From an uncultured Clostridia bacterium (GTDB lineage: Bacteria; Bacillota; Clostridia; Christensenellales; UBA3700), in the NCBI GenBank assembly GCA_947176265.1, contig CAMWQA010000004.1, positions 1 to 46,915 on the forward strand: a DNA stretch of 46,915 nucleotides. The letters are read 5' to 3'. The notes below the pieces were generated by a model. The model had not been told where the DNA came from, ran no database searches, and was given only the letters and a program-made list of their open reading frames with translations. Position numbers and translations under genes: made by a program. Below are positions 17,406-29,298 of this stretch, one piece after another. Each line of letters opens with the position of its first letter. Position 1 is the stretch's first letter.

Positions 17406-17990
17406 TTACAACAACTCAGATTTTAATTTTAACACCATAGTCATGTATTCTTTAAGCGTTTCTTCATTACTTTCATGAGAGAGTAAGTCAACACACCTTT
17501 CTATGACGGAATATATGTATTCGTAATATGTGTTTTTAAGCTCAGAGTTGTTTATTCTTTCAACGATTTCAGGAGCAATTTTGTAATATTCGTCGATAAG
17601 TTTTTGCCCGTTTTTCACAGACTTCATATAAGTATCTCTAAATAAACGCAATGCAGTAAGTTCTTTACAGTCGTCGGGTTTGCCCTTATATTCAACGCAG
17701 GCAGAAGTTAAAAAGCAACCGGGGCTAAAGTCGCCGCACGCAGGTTTATCCTTAGAATGCTTTCCGCCGCCAACCAACCCGAAAAACGCTGCCTTGTAAG
17801 TGCATCTTCCGCTGTCTCTGAAATGTGAACACTGACCGCAAGTATATTCTGTGCTTGCAAAAGATCCGCAAGGCGAACTACTTCCATAAGCGATCTCATC
17901 GGATACTGAGCATTTACTATATCTCAGGAACAATCCTTTATGTGCGTCTTCTATAAAATGAGCGCAGTCTCTGCATTTAAAATAAGACAT
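17406..17990 (-). CDS. Cys-rich protein with CFI-box-like C-terminal domain
   Basis: CFLTSACVEYKGKPDDCKELTALRLFRDTYM; multiple CxxC-like motifs. Confidence 0.7.
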   Translation of the reverse strand: MSYFKCRDCAHFIEDAHKGLFLRYSKCSVSDEIAYGSSSPCGSFASTEYTCGQCSHFRDSGRCTYKAAFFGLVGGGKHSKDKPACGDFSPGCFLTSACVEYKGKPDDCKELTALRLFRDTYMKSVKNGQKLIDEYYKIAPEIVERINNSELKNTYYEYIYSVIERCVDLLSHESNEETLKEYMTMVLKLKSELL

Positions 17991-18013
17991 ATTATCACCT
18001 TCCTCTTATATTA

Positions 18014-18268
18014 TTATTGATTAAATTTATTACACGCGCCGTCGTTTTTGTTTACCTTGCCGCCACGTCTTGAACAGTTTCCGCTTTCCGCATTGAAATT
18101 TGAGCATTCTTCACAAGTGTTAACATTGCTTACATAATGATTGCAAGAGTTCATATTACTTAAATAATTAGTATTCTTAAGGTTGCACCAGTAGTTTGTA
18201 AAAAATATTCCCTTTAAAATTTCACCATATTTACAGGTTTTGCATATAGCCATTTTTGCACCTCTCAA
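18014..18268 (-). CDS. small Cys-rich (probable Zn-binding) protein
   Basis: CKTCKYGEILKG...CEECSNFNAESGNCSRRGG resembles the N-terminal parts of its neighbours; likely start MAICKTCKYG at 18253. Confidence 0.65.
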   Translation of the reverse strand: MRGAKMAICKTCKYGEILKGIFFTNYWCNLKNTNYLSNMNSCNHYVSNVNTCEECSNFNAESGNCSRRGGKVNKNDGACNKFNQ

Positions 18269-18768
18269 ATATTTAAAAGTTTTGCTTTCAACTTGTGCAC
18301 CATTGATTTATATTCGCTGAGAGCCCCCTCGTTATTTCCATTTTTAATCAAAGTCAAACATATTTGAATTACGCCGTAAATATATGCGTAATGCGCTTCT
18401 TTATTTTGACTTTCATTAATTTTTTTAACTATTTTCGGCGCAATTTCATAATATTCTTTAATGAGTTGTTCAGCATTGGAAATTCCCGACATATAGTTAT
18501 CCCTAAATGAGCGGAGCATAGTCAATTCTTCGCAATCGTCGGGTTTGCCTAAATATTCAACGCATGCGGACGTCAAAAAGCAATCGCTCGTCTTTCCGTT
18601 ATTGGCAAGATCATCGTCATAATCGCTGTTAGGGACAAAATAGTTGCAAGCAAGCCAGTTCTCTGATGCGAGATCGTTTCTTTCGCCCATACGATGTTTG
18701 AAGTCGCAATAACTGCTAAACCAAGGCTTTTTTACAAAGTATCTGCAATTTCCACACTTTAACGCCAT
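18265..18768 (-). CDS. Cys-rich protein with CFI-box-like C-terminal domain (paralogue of the 17406 gene)
   Basis: CFLTSACVEYLGKPDDCEELTMLRSFRDNYM; CGNCRYFVKKPWFSSYC. Confidence 0.7.
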   Translation of the reverse strand: MALKCGNCRYFVKKPWFSSYCDFKHRMGERNDLASENWLACNYFVPNSDYDDDLANNGKTSDCFLTSACVEYLGKPDDCEELTMLRSFRDNYMSGISNAEQLIKEYYEIAPKIVKKINESQNKEAHYAYIYGVIQICLTLIKNGNNEGALSEYKSMVHKLKAKLLNI

Positions 18769-18832
18769 AATCGCTCCTTTCTATCAATAGTTAAAATATT
18801 GATAGATAATGTTTAAAAATAGATTTTTCTTT

Positions 18833-18861
18833 ATTATATGGCGGATTTTCCGCTATGTCAA
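18833..18861 (-). promoter_or_regulatory. minus-strand promoter TTGACA-17-TATAAT with the operator filling the spacer
   Basis: spacer is exactly TAGCGGAAAATCCGCCA. Confidence 0.85.
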
Positions 18862-18884
18862 GTATTTTGGCGGATTTTCCGCTA
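18839..18884. promoter_or_regulatory. two 17-bp operator copies TGGCGGATTTTCCGCTA, 29 bp apart
   Basis: identical 17-mers at 18839-18855 and 18868-18884, each with palindrome GCGGA-ttt-TCCGC. Confidence 0.85.
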
Positions 18885-18895
18885 ATATTATTAAT

Positions 18896-19099
18896 ATGAG
18901 CGAATACAATGTGGGAATTACAATTCGTACTTTGCGAAAGAATAAAAAAATGACACAAGCCGAATTAGGGAAGGTGTTAGGGTATTCTGCAAGAACGGTT
19001 TCCGATTGGGAAAATGGTTGTACAGAACCCAACATAGTTGCCATTAAAACGCTAGTAAGATTTTTTGAAATTTCTTATGATGAATTTTTTGAGGGATAA
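18896..19099 (+). CDS. XRE-family regulator
   Basis: IRTLRKNKKMTQAELGKVLGYSARTVSDWENGCTEPNIVAIKTLVRFFEISYDEFF. Confidence 0.92.
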   Translation: MSEYNVGITIRTLRKNKKMTQAELGKVLGYSARTVSDWENGCTEPNIVAIKTLVRFFEISYDEFFEG

Positions 19100-19125
19100 A
19101 AGTAAATAACAATATTAATATAATA

Positions 19126-19162
19126 AAAGCCCTTGTACGAATTGCACAAGGGCTCTTATTTG
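19126..19162. terminator. shared convergent terminator AGCCCTTGT/ACAAGGGCT
   Basis: inverted repeat with A/T runs on both sides. Confidence 0.85.
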
Positions 19163-19170
19163 ATTTAAGA

Positions 19171-19554
19171 TTATTTCTTATCTTCTTTATTGGATTCTTC
19201 TTGTTTAGGCTCTTCGGATTTCGCCGGCTCAGCAGGAGTAGGGGATGGCGCGGATATGCCCACGACGTCGTCGACTGGGAGAGAAAAGGCGATACCTTTA
19301 CCTTCGCTGTTGAGTCCTGCGTTGCGATAGATTGCATGTAACACATTGTCTTTGATATCTGAAGGAACTAGTATCAAGACGATATCTTTATCGGGTTGTA
19401 TTGCGATATGGAAGAATTGTTCAGCGTCTTTATTGGCTGTACCGCGGGCGTGAATAACCGTACCGCCGCGCGCGCCTTCTTCTCTTGCCGCGTCCATGAC
19501 AAGTTCTGAGAAACCTGCATTTACTATACACATAACCATTTCGTAATTATTCAT
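19171..19554 (-). CDS. PII-family (GlnB/GlnK-like) regulator
   Basis: MCIVNAGFSELVMDAAREEGARGGTVIHARGTA...GKGIAFSLPVDDVVGI. Confidence 0.85.
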   Translation of the reverse strand: MNNYEMVMCIVNAGFSELVMDAAREEGARGGTVIHARGTANKDAEQFFHIAIQPDKDIVLILVPSDIKDNVLHAIYRNAGLNSEGKGIAFSLPVDDVVGISAPSPTPAEPAKSEEPKQEESNKEDKK

Positions 19555-20039
19555 TATTTACTCTCCTTTACCGTCATCTTGTTGTTGCTCAAAAAGCCGT
19601 AAATCAACGTGCCTATTACGCTTGTCAAAGGCACTGTGAAAGCAATTCCTTTGCCGTCCCTTATCGTTTGAAATTTCGATTCCAACGTGTTCAAAGTGTC
19701 GGGGATTTTGCTCTCCTGAATTACGCTGAGAATTACCGCCTTTTCGTTATCTAAAAAACCGAGAAGACCCAACATTTTTGCGTTTGCAGTACCTTCCGCC
19801 ATCACGACCATTTGCATATTAACGTCAAAAGACTGAATTAGGTCGGTAAAATACTCGGCTTTTTTTCTTGCAACTATAGTTATAAGAAGTTTAAGCTTGT
19901 TGGATTTAACTCTATTTGGCGATGCAGTCTTTGCCTTTTCTTTTGGGGCAGAGTGTTGCTTTTGCTCTTTTTTAGCAGTAGCGGTATGTTCTTTCTTAGC
20001 AGAAGTTGTATGTTCTTTTGCATGATTCTTATCTGACAT
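19554..20039 (-). CDS. PII-like protein with Lys/Ala/His-rich N-terminal extension
   Basis: KLLITIVARKKAEYFTDLIQSF...MAEGTANAKML...GKGIAFTVPLTSVIG; overlaps the next gene by TAATG. Confidence 0.75.
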   Translation of the reverse strand: MSDKNHAKEHTTSAKKEHTATAKKEQKQHSAPKEKAKTASPNRVKSNKLKLLITIVARKKAEYFTDLIQSFDVNMQMVVMAEGTANAKMLGLLGFLDNEKAVILSVIQESKIPDTLNTLESKFQTIRDGKGIAFTVPLTSVIGTLIYGFLSNNKMTVKESK

Positions 20040-20052
20040 AGCCTACCTCCAA

Positions 20053-21591
20053 TTAAAAGTAAATGATTTGCTCGTCGTCGGCGGACAGTATTCTCTTCAT
20101 AGCTATCTTATCGCGAACCTTTGCCGACATTACGGCTTTGAAGCCGAGAGCTTGAATTGTGATAAGAGGGGTCATTGCAACCATTGCAACTACGCCGAAT
20201 GCGTCGGTTAAAATTGCATTCGAGCCTCCGTTGACGGATACGCACGCGCCTACGACCAAAGGCAAGATAAAACTTGAAGTCAAAGGACCGCTGGCAACGC
20301 CGCCTGAGTCAAACGCGATTGCAGTATATACTTTCGGGACGAAGAATGACAGTCCCAAAGATATGAGATAACCTGGTATCAAATAATACAAAAGCGAGAA
20401 GTGGAATATCATTCTGATTATAGAAAGACAAAGCGATACGCCTACTGCGGCGGATAGCGCAAGCATCATTTCTATCTTTTTGACGCCGCCGCCGGTAACT
20501 TGTTCAACTTGTTTATTCAAGACGTGTACCGCAGGCTCTGCCAATACTACCACAAAACCTAATACTAAACCGAATATAGCAAGACCGGGCTTGGAGAAGT
20601 TTGCGATTTCTTGACCAAGCTTGAAACCTATTGGCATGAAGCCCACTTCAACCGCAACGAGGAATATTACCAATCCTACGAAAGTGTAAGCAATACCTAC
20701 GCCTATTTGCGCCAGCTTTTGGCGGGGCAACTTCAATACTGCAAATTGCAATATAAAGAAGAAGACTACGATAAGCGCCAAAGCGATGGCTACGTTTTTA
20801 ACTGTGTTCAAAATTGCATGTCCGATATGCGCAAGGCTTTCTTGAACGGTAGCGTAAGAAGCAAGCGCGTCCATGGTCTCTTGCGACATCTCGCCCTTTG
20901 AGAAAAGCGCAAGCGCCATAACTGCAATGATAGGACCGATGGAGCACAATGCGATAAGTCCAAAGCTGTTTTCATTTGCGTCTCTACCGCCGACGGTAGT
21001 CGCAATACCAAATCCAAGAGCCATTATGAAAGGCACTGTTATAGGACCTGTGGTTACGCCGCCCGAATCGAAAGAAAGGGCAAGGAAGTTGTTCTTGCTG
21101 CATTCCAAAAGAAGCGCGCATACTGCAAACAACATCATATAGAAGAATAGCAAAAACATTGATAAATCTTTGTGAAATACTATTTTGAGTACGGCAATAA
21201 TCAAGAATATACCTACTCCAACGCCTACCGTGACGATAAGTACCATATTGTTCATTACGTCGCTTACTTGTCCGGCAAGGACGGAAAGGTCAGGCTCTGC
21301 AACCGTAATGAGAAGACCCATTATAAAGCATACGGAAATGAGGACCATTACCTTTTTAGACTTGGTAAGTCCCGTGCCGACGTGTCCGCCCATAGGCGTC
21401 ATTGCAAGGTCTGCGCCCAAATTGAAAAGACCGATACCTATGATAAGCATAACTGCGCATACAGCGAAAGTAATCCTCTCGGCTGCAGTCAAAGGCGCAA
21501 GCGGGGTAAATGAAATTATAAGTACGATTATTGCAATCGGCAAAACCGAAATGAGCGATTCTTTAAGTTTCAATAAAAGCGCTTTTAACAT
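20053..21591 (-). CDS. DUF1538 family membrane protein (duplicated halves)
   Basis: multi-TM; paired motifs LSFDSGGVTTGPITVPF and IAFDSGGVASGPLTSSF. Confidence 0.85.
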   Translation of the reverse strand: MLKALLLKLKESLISVLPIAIIVLIISFTPLAPLTAAERITFAVCAVMLIIGIGLFNLGADLAMTPMGGHVGTGLTKSKKVMVLISVCFIMGLLITVAEPDLSVLAGQVSDVMNNMVLIVTVGVGVGIFLIIAVLKIVFHKDLSMFLLFFYMMLFAVCALLLECSKNNFLALSFDSGGVTTGPITVPFIMALGFGIATTVGGRDANENSFGLIALCSIGPIIAVMALALFSKGEMSQETMDALASYATVQESLAHIGHAILNTVKNVAIALALIVVFFFILQFAVLKLPRQKLAQIGVGIAYTFVGLVIFLVAVEVGFMPIGFKLGQEIANFSKPGLAIFGLVLGFVVVLAEPAVHVLNKQVEQVTGGGVKKIEMMLALSAAVGVSLCLSIIRMIFHFSLLYYLIPGYLISLGLSFFVPKVYTAIAFDSGGVASGPLTSSFILPLVVGACVSVNGGSNAILTDAFGVVAMVAMTPLITIQALGFKAVMSAKVRDKIAMKRILSADDEQIIYF

Positions 21592-21746
21592 TTTTACTCC
21601 AATTTTCTCTGTACTGTAAGTTTAAATATACACTATTTAATATATTCTATGATATTATACCATAAATTTAAGCCTTAGGCAATCATATAATTTTGTTTTT
21701 ACATATAAATTTAATTATATTTAATATAAGTTTTGTATGTAATATT

Positions 21747-22163
21747 TCAATCAAACTTGATTTTTTCAACTTTAAAATCGCAGTAATATTCGGCTTGTTC
21801 GCAAGTGAATTTGAGTACGCAATAATCCGGATCTGTCACGCCTTTTTTGTAAAAGAGAGTGTCTCCGAATTTCCATATCATATCTTTAGTGGGTTGGTCT
21901 TGGCATACTTGCATAGTACCCGTTATCGTTGCGCCTTGATATTTGAATCTTCCGCGCTTGTAAAAATAAATGCAAGCCTTTGGATTGTCCAGATACTGTT
22001 TAACTTTATTGGACGACGTATTGGTAGAGAAGTATACGTCTTTGCCGTCGATTTTTCGCGGAGCAAGCATAGCCCTCATTACAGGGTAACCTTCGTCGTT
22101 TACAGACGCTATAATAGCTGTCTTTTGCTCAGATATAAATTCTAATAGTTCTTGCGCTGTCAT
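21747..22163 (-). CDS. pyridoxamine 5'-phosphate oxidase family protein
   Basis: TAIIASVNDEGYPVMRAM...VYFSTNTSSNKVKQYLDNPKACIYFY. Confidence 0.88.
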   Translation of the reverse strand: MTAQELLEFISEQKTAIIASVNDEGYPVMRAMLAPRKIDGKDVYFSTNTSSNKVKQYLDNPKACIYFYKRGRFKYQGATITGTMQVCQDQPTKDMIWKFGDTLFYKKGVTDPDYCVLKFTCEQAEYYCDFKVEKIKFD

Positions 22164-22175
22164 TTGCGATTTTCC

Positions 22176-22487
22176 TTATTTGACTTCCTGTATTATGAAT
22201 GGATTGCCTTGCAAAGGAGAGTATTTTGGCGAAGCGATGAGATTTGCGTCGTTTTCTCCTGCCGGTATAGCGTAAGAGACCTCCATGGTGCTTGAGACTA
22301 CCAATACTTTCGTCTCTTCATTCCATATTTCCACTTCTACGCTTTTTCCGTTCTTAAAATCAAAATGTTTGAAATAATCTTCGCCGTGTTTACATACAGC
22401 GTCATCTTTTGAGCATTGCACATACAAATGAATTTTTGATCCGCATTCGATAATGCTCCATTTTCTTTTAATTGTCAATTTTCTCAT
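22176..22487 (-). CDS. hypothetical protein
   Basis: ORF with RBS GAGGTAG; start MRKLTIKRKWS. Confidence 0.65.
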   Translation of the reverse strand: MRKLTIKRKWSIIECGSKIHLYVQCSKDDAVCKHGEDYFKHFDFKNGKSVEVEIWNEETKVLVVSSTMEVSYAIPAGENDANLIASPKYSPLQGNPFIIQEVK

Positions 22488-22576
22488 TTTTCTACCTCGC
22501 AAATTTTTGTATTTATATCATATCATAATTTAGCAATTGATTTCAACTTTTTAAAGATTATTAATGGACTTTTGTA

Positions 22577-22605
22577 TTGAAATTATAGATTTTTTATGTT
22601 ATAAT
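22577..22605 (+). promoter_or_regulatory. promoter TTGAAA-17-TATAAT
   Basis: hexamers with 17-bp spacer upstream of the GH2 gene. Confidence 0.7.
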
Positions 22606-22609
22606 ATAA

Positions 22610-25687
<3,078 letters not shown>

Positions 25688-25703
25688 TAGTAATTGAGTA
25701 ATA

Positions 25704-25733
25704 AAAACGCCGATTAAATCGGCGTTTTTTAAT
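25704..25733. terminator. terminator AAAAACGCCGATtaaATCGGCGTTTTTT
   Basis: perfect inverted repeat, bidirectional. Confidence 0.9.
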
Positions 25734-25738
25734 TTGTT

Positions 25739-26251
25739 TTATACCATTTTGGTTAAAATGAAATCCATTACTTTTTGAGATGCATTCTCATAAATGAAAT
25801 TCGAATCGACTGCGTTCTCCGGATATGCGTCAAGGTTAAAAGTTGAGTCGGGTTCGTTGACTTCGCCTATCCATACGTCGACCCAATCGACGACATTTGT
25901 TTCGCCGTCTACGACAAGATTAACCATTACCGGATCTTCCAAGCAATCAAATATCTTTAAGCTTATGCTTACGCATTTTAGCGCGTCGTTCCAATCTTTG
26001 CAAATCGCGTTGGCGCAGGGCTCGACTTTTTCGCACCCAAGAGTCTTTTTCAAAGCGTCTCGCAACTTGTCGACGGCAATGCCGTCAAGCGCGTCTTGCG
26101 CAAAATAATCTTTTGCGTTGAATCTTTCGCCGTTTGATTGTTTGTTTTGCAAATACTCTGCAATAAAATCATCGGCAGTTTTTATTGGTTCTTCTTTTTC
26201 TTGTTTTTTAAATAGATTGGGAAATAATTGCATAATCCACTTGTTTTTCAT
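25739..26251 (-). CDS. hypothetical protein (170 aa)
   Basis: uninterrupted ORF between terminators and a divergent gene. Confidence 0.65.
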   Translation of the reverse strand: MKNKWIMQLFPNLFKKQEKEEPIKTADDFIAEYLQNKQSNGERFNAKDYFAQDALDGIAVDKLRDALKKTLGCEKVEPCANAICKDWNDALKCVSISLKIFDCLEDPVMVNLVVDGETNVVDWVDVWIGEVNEPDSTFNLDAYPENAVDSNFIYENASQKVMDFILTKMV

Positions 26252-26353
26252 ATTGCGCCTCTTAATATATGTTATTATGCGATATGACGGATTATGTCAT
26301 AATTTGCAAATTCTTTTGTTTTCTTTTGGGGATTGGCGTGATATAATATATCT

Positions 26354-27190
26354 ATGGATTCACAAAAGTTGAACGGCGAAATATTATATAAGATAAGCAG
26401 GTATCTGAATTTCGCAGAGAGGTCTATCGACGCTAAGCAAGTGGAGCAAGTCGCCTCGTGCGGAGTAAGCCGACAAAAGGCGGTAGAGCTTTTGCTGGGC
26501 GGTTATCTCGATTTGGACGAGGTCGCGCAAAGAGAGTATTTACCGTATATGCTCAAAAAACTTGATAGAGTGACGTATCAAAAAGACGAATATTACGCCA
26601 ACGTATTTTTTGACAATGCGACAAAAGGCAATTGGCAGCTCAAGAGAGCAAGTTATGCGCCTTACGAGATATTCGTGCAAGACGATTTTAAATACGACTT
26701 TCAAAAGGTATTGCCTCAACTTGGGTATTTTGATGAGGCTTTCGAATATCCCGCTGTATATCAAGACGGGCGGCTGTGGATGAGCGTAACTCCCAACGAG
26801 ATTAACACAATGAGAGAGCCAATTTGCAAGGCAAAAGGAAAGACGTTGACTTTTGGATTGGGACTTGGGTATTTTGCATACATGTGTTCAATCAAGAAAG
26901 AAGTGGAAAGCGTGACCGTGGTTGAGAAAGATAAATGCGTAATTGAGCTTTTTGAAGATATAATTTTGCCGCAGTTTGCATTCAAAGATAAGATACGCAT
27001 AATCAACGACGACGCGTATGCGTATCTTGAAAAGATGCAAGACAAAGAGTATGATTACGCATTCGTCGATATTTATCACGACGCAGGCGACGGATTGGAA
27101 GTATACAAAAAATTCAAGCAAAGACTTGGCAAGTTTTGCCATACTCAATTTGATTTTTGGATAGAAAAGACCATCAAATATTATTTATAA
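26354..27190 (+). CDS. SAM-dependent methyltransferase / spermidine-synthase-fold protein
   Basis: TLTFGLGLGYFAYMCSIKKEVESVTVVEKDKCVIELF...IINDDAYAYL...YDYAFVDIYHD. Confidence 0.75.
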   Translation: MDSQKLNGEILYKISRYLNFAERSIDAKQVEQVASCGVSRQKAVELLLGGYLDLDEVAQREYLPYMLKKLDRVTYQKDEYYANVFFDNATKGNWQLKRASYAPYEIFVQDDFKYDFQKVLPQLGYFDEAFEYPAVYQDGRLWMSVTPNEINTMREPICKAKGKTLTFGLGLGYFAYMCSIKKEVESVTVVEKDKCVIELFEDIILPQFAFKDKIRIINDDAYAYLEKMQDKEYDYAFVDIYHDAGDGLEVYKKFKQRLGKFCHTQFDFWIEKTIKYYL

Positions 27191-27191
27191 T

Positions 27192-28433
27192 TTAGATTTC
27201 TTGTTTATTTGACGGAGAAGACGCGCAAAGCGGAAGTTCGACAATAAATTTTGTGTATTCTCCCACTTGACTTTCGCAAGTGATTTTGCCCTTGAGAGAA
27301 TCGACTATTGATTTTGCGATGCTCAGTCCCAGTCCAAAAGAATTGCCGGTGTCTTTATGCGAAGAATCCACCTTATAAAATCTATCGAATATATGGTCTA
27401 GCTTTTCTTGCGGAATGCCATCGCCGGTGTTTGTCATACTGATTATTGCGTGTCGTCTCGTCTTTTGCAACGTCAAAGTAATTTTACCGTTTTGCAAGGT
27501 ATACTTAATTGCATTGTCGAGCAGTATTCCAACGATTTTTTCAATTTCCGCCTTATTCGCCGCCACTTTGATATTGTCGTCGGCGGAATAATCGAGCTTA
27601 ATTGATTTCTCGTAACATATCGCCTCAAAAGACAACGTCATACCCTCGACTATATCGTTGATTTCAAGTTCTTCGCGCTCGGAGTTTATATTCTTTGACT
27701 CATACTTCGTCAGCTCCAGCATATCCAATATCAAAGATTGCATTCTGTCAAGCTGATAGCCTGCGGAGTCGAGCCACTTTCCATTGTCTGCGACTGTGGA
27801 ATTCTTGTCGCTTTGAATCAACTCCAGATTGGTTTTGACGACCGTCAGCGGAGTTTTAAGCTCGTGCGAAGCATTGGCGATAAGTTCTTGTTGGCGCAAG
27901 AAAGACTGCCTGACAGGCTCTATCGCGTGTTTTGCAAAGAAGTAGAAGAATAAGAAAATGGCAAGCATTCCCACTATGCAAATACAGGCAAGCGTGATGC
28001 TCATAATCTGAATATACTTGTACGAACTGGTGTAATCTATAACCGTATATTTAATTGCAGGTCGACCGCTTTCTTGGACGGAAGTAGCAATAAATTTATA
28101 TCGTCTTCCGCTTGCTGTTTTAAACTCGTCGTCTTGATTGCCTTTTGCCGTCACCGCTTTAACAACTGCTTGTATTTCGTCTTGAGAGAAATAGTCGGGG
28201 GAGTAATAAGTCGTGGGCTCGTGATTATCTATTTTGACGACGTATACGTAGTTGTTGCTTTGGAAGTAAGGACCTGCCGCGGCTCGCAATAAGTCGTTTT
28301 CTACTTCAGTCAACGTCTGAACTCTCGATACTAATAGCACGAGTAGACACGCAAGTATAACGAGCGCCCAGCCTATTGCCAACGGGACGTAAAAAAATTT
28401 TCGTTGAAGTTTTTTGAATACCTTCTCGTTCAT
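27192..28433 (-). CDS. sensor histidine kinase
   Basis: two TM regions; ELIANASHELKTPLTVVKTNLEL; DNAIKYT; FGLGLSIAKSIVD. Confidence 0.95.
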   Translation of the reverse strand: MNEKVFKKLQRKFFYVPLAIGWALVILACLLVLLVSRVQTLTEVENDLLRAAAGPYFQSNNYVYVVKIDNHEPTTYYSPDYFSQDEIQAVVKAVTAKGNQDDEFKTASGRRYKFIATSVQESGRPAIKYTVIDYTSSYKYIQIMSITLACICIVGMLAIFLFFYFFAKHAIEPVRQSFLRQQELIANASHELKTPLTVVKTNLELIQSDKNSTVADNGKWLDSAGYQLDRMQSLILDMLELTKYESKNINSEREELEINDIVEGMTLSFEAICYEKSIKLDYSADDNIKVAANKAEIEKIVGILLDNAIKYTLQNGKITLTLQKTRRHAIISMTNTGDGIPQEKLDHIFDRFYKVDSSHKDTGNSFGLGLSIAKSIVDSLKGKITCESQVGEYTKFIVELPLCASSPSNKQEI

Positions 28434-29116
28434 TAATTCTTTGCAGCGAGTTGATAGCCGACTCCTCTAATAGAATTGATAGTAAAATCGGCGTCGACGA
28501 AATTCAACTTTTTTCTTAAAAATGATATAAAGACTTCCAAAGAGTTGGATTCAAAGTCGTTGTCAAATCCCCAAACTTTGTTGATGAGCGGTTCTTTTTC
28601 TGCCACGTGACGCGGTCTTTCAAAGAAATAACGCATAATATCAAATTCTTTTTGAGAAAGTTTTACGCTCTTGTTTTGACTCTTGTTGATAAGTTGAAGG
28701 GTGGAGAGATTGAGAGATACGTTGCCAAAAGAGATGAGATTGTCGGGCGTAGCGTCCGTCTTTCTTCTCAAAAGCGCTCTTATGCGGGCAAGCAATTCTG
28801 CGGTGGAGAATGGCTTAGGCAAATAGTCGTCTGCGCCCAAGTCAAGCCCTTTGACTTTGTTGTATTCTTGCGACAGCGCAGTCAGCATAATGACCGGCGT
28901 GGTAATTCTTTTGCCTCTTATCTCGCTCAATACCTCAAAGCCGTTCTTCTTTGGCATCATCACGTCGAGTATAATCAAATCGAAAATATCAGATACTGCG
29001 AGTTGCAATCCCGCTTCGCCGTCGTTAGCGACCTGCACTTCATATTTTTCTTTTTGCAAAACGGTACTCAACGCTTCGCAAAGGCTCATAGAATCTTCTA
29101 CCAACAATATTCGCAT
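28433..29116 (-). CDS. OmpR/PhoB-family response regulator
   Basis: MRILLVEDSMSL, LIILDVMMPKKNGFEVL, GADDYLPKPFSTAELLAR, winged-helix C-terminus; ATGA overlap with the kinase. Confidence 0.96.
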   Translation of the reverse strand: MRILLVEDSMSLCEALSTVLQKEKYEVQVANDGEAGLQLAVSDIFDLIILDVMMPKKNGFEVLSEIRGKRITTPVIMLTALSQEYNKVKGLDLGADDYLPKPFSTAELLARIRALLRRKTDATPDNLISFGNVSLNLSTLQLINKSQNKSVKLSQKEFDIMRYFFERPRHVAEKEPLINKVWGFDNDFESNSLEVFISFLRKKLNFVDADFTINSIRGVGYQLAAKN

Positions 29117-29225
29117 AAATTCCTCCTACTCAAGCATAACAGCTTAAGTAATTTTATTATATAAGAATACATGAGGTTTTTCAATAGTTTTAATCAAATC
29201 TATACAAAAAATCGCAAGTCATAAA

Positions 29226-29268
29226 AAATGCGCCCCATATCGTTGAGTCCAACTTTTTGGGGCGTATA
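29226..29268 (-). terminator. intrinsic terminator (minus strand) ATACGCCCCA...TGGGGCGCATTTTTTA
   Basis: inverted repeat with T-run on the minus strand, downstream of the 29299 gene. Confidence 0.75.
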
Positions 29269-29298
29269 TAGTTAGGTTAATTATTGAGGATTGACTTA

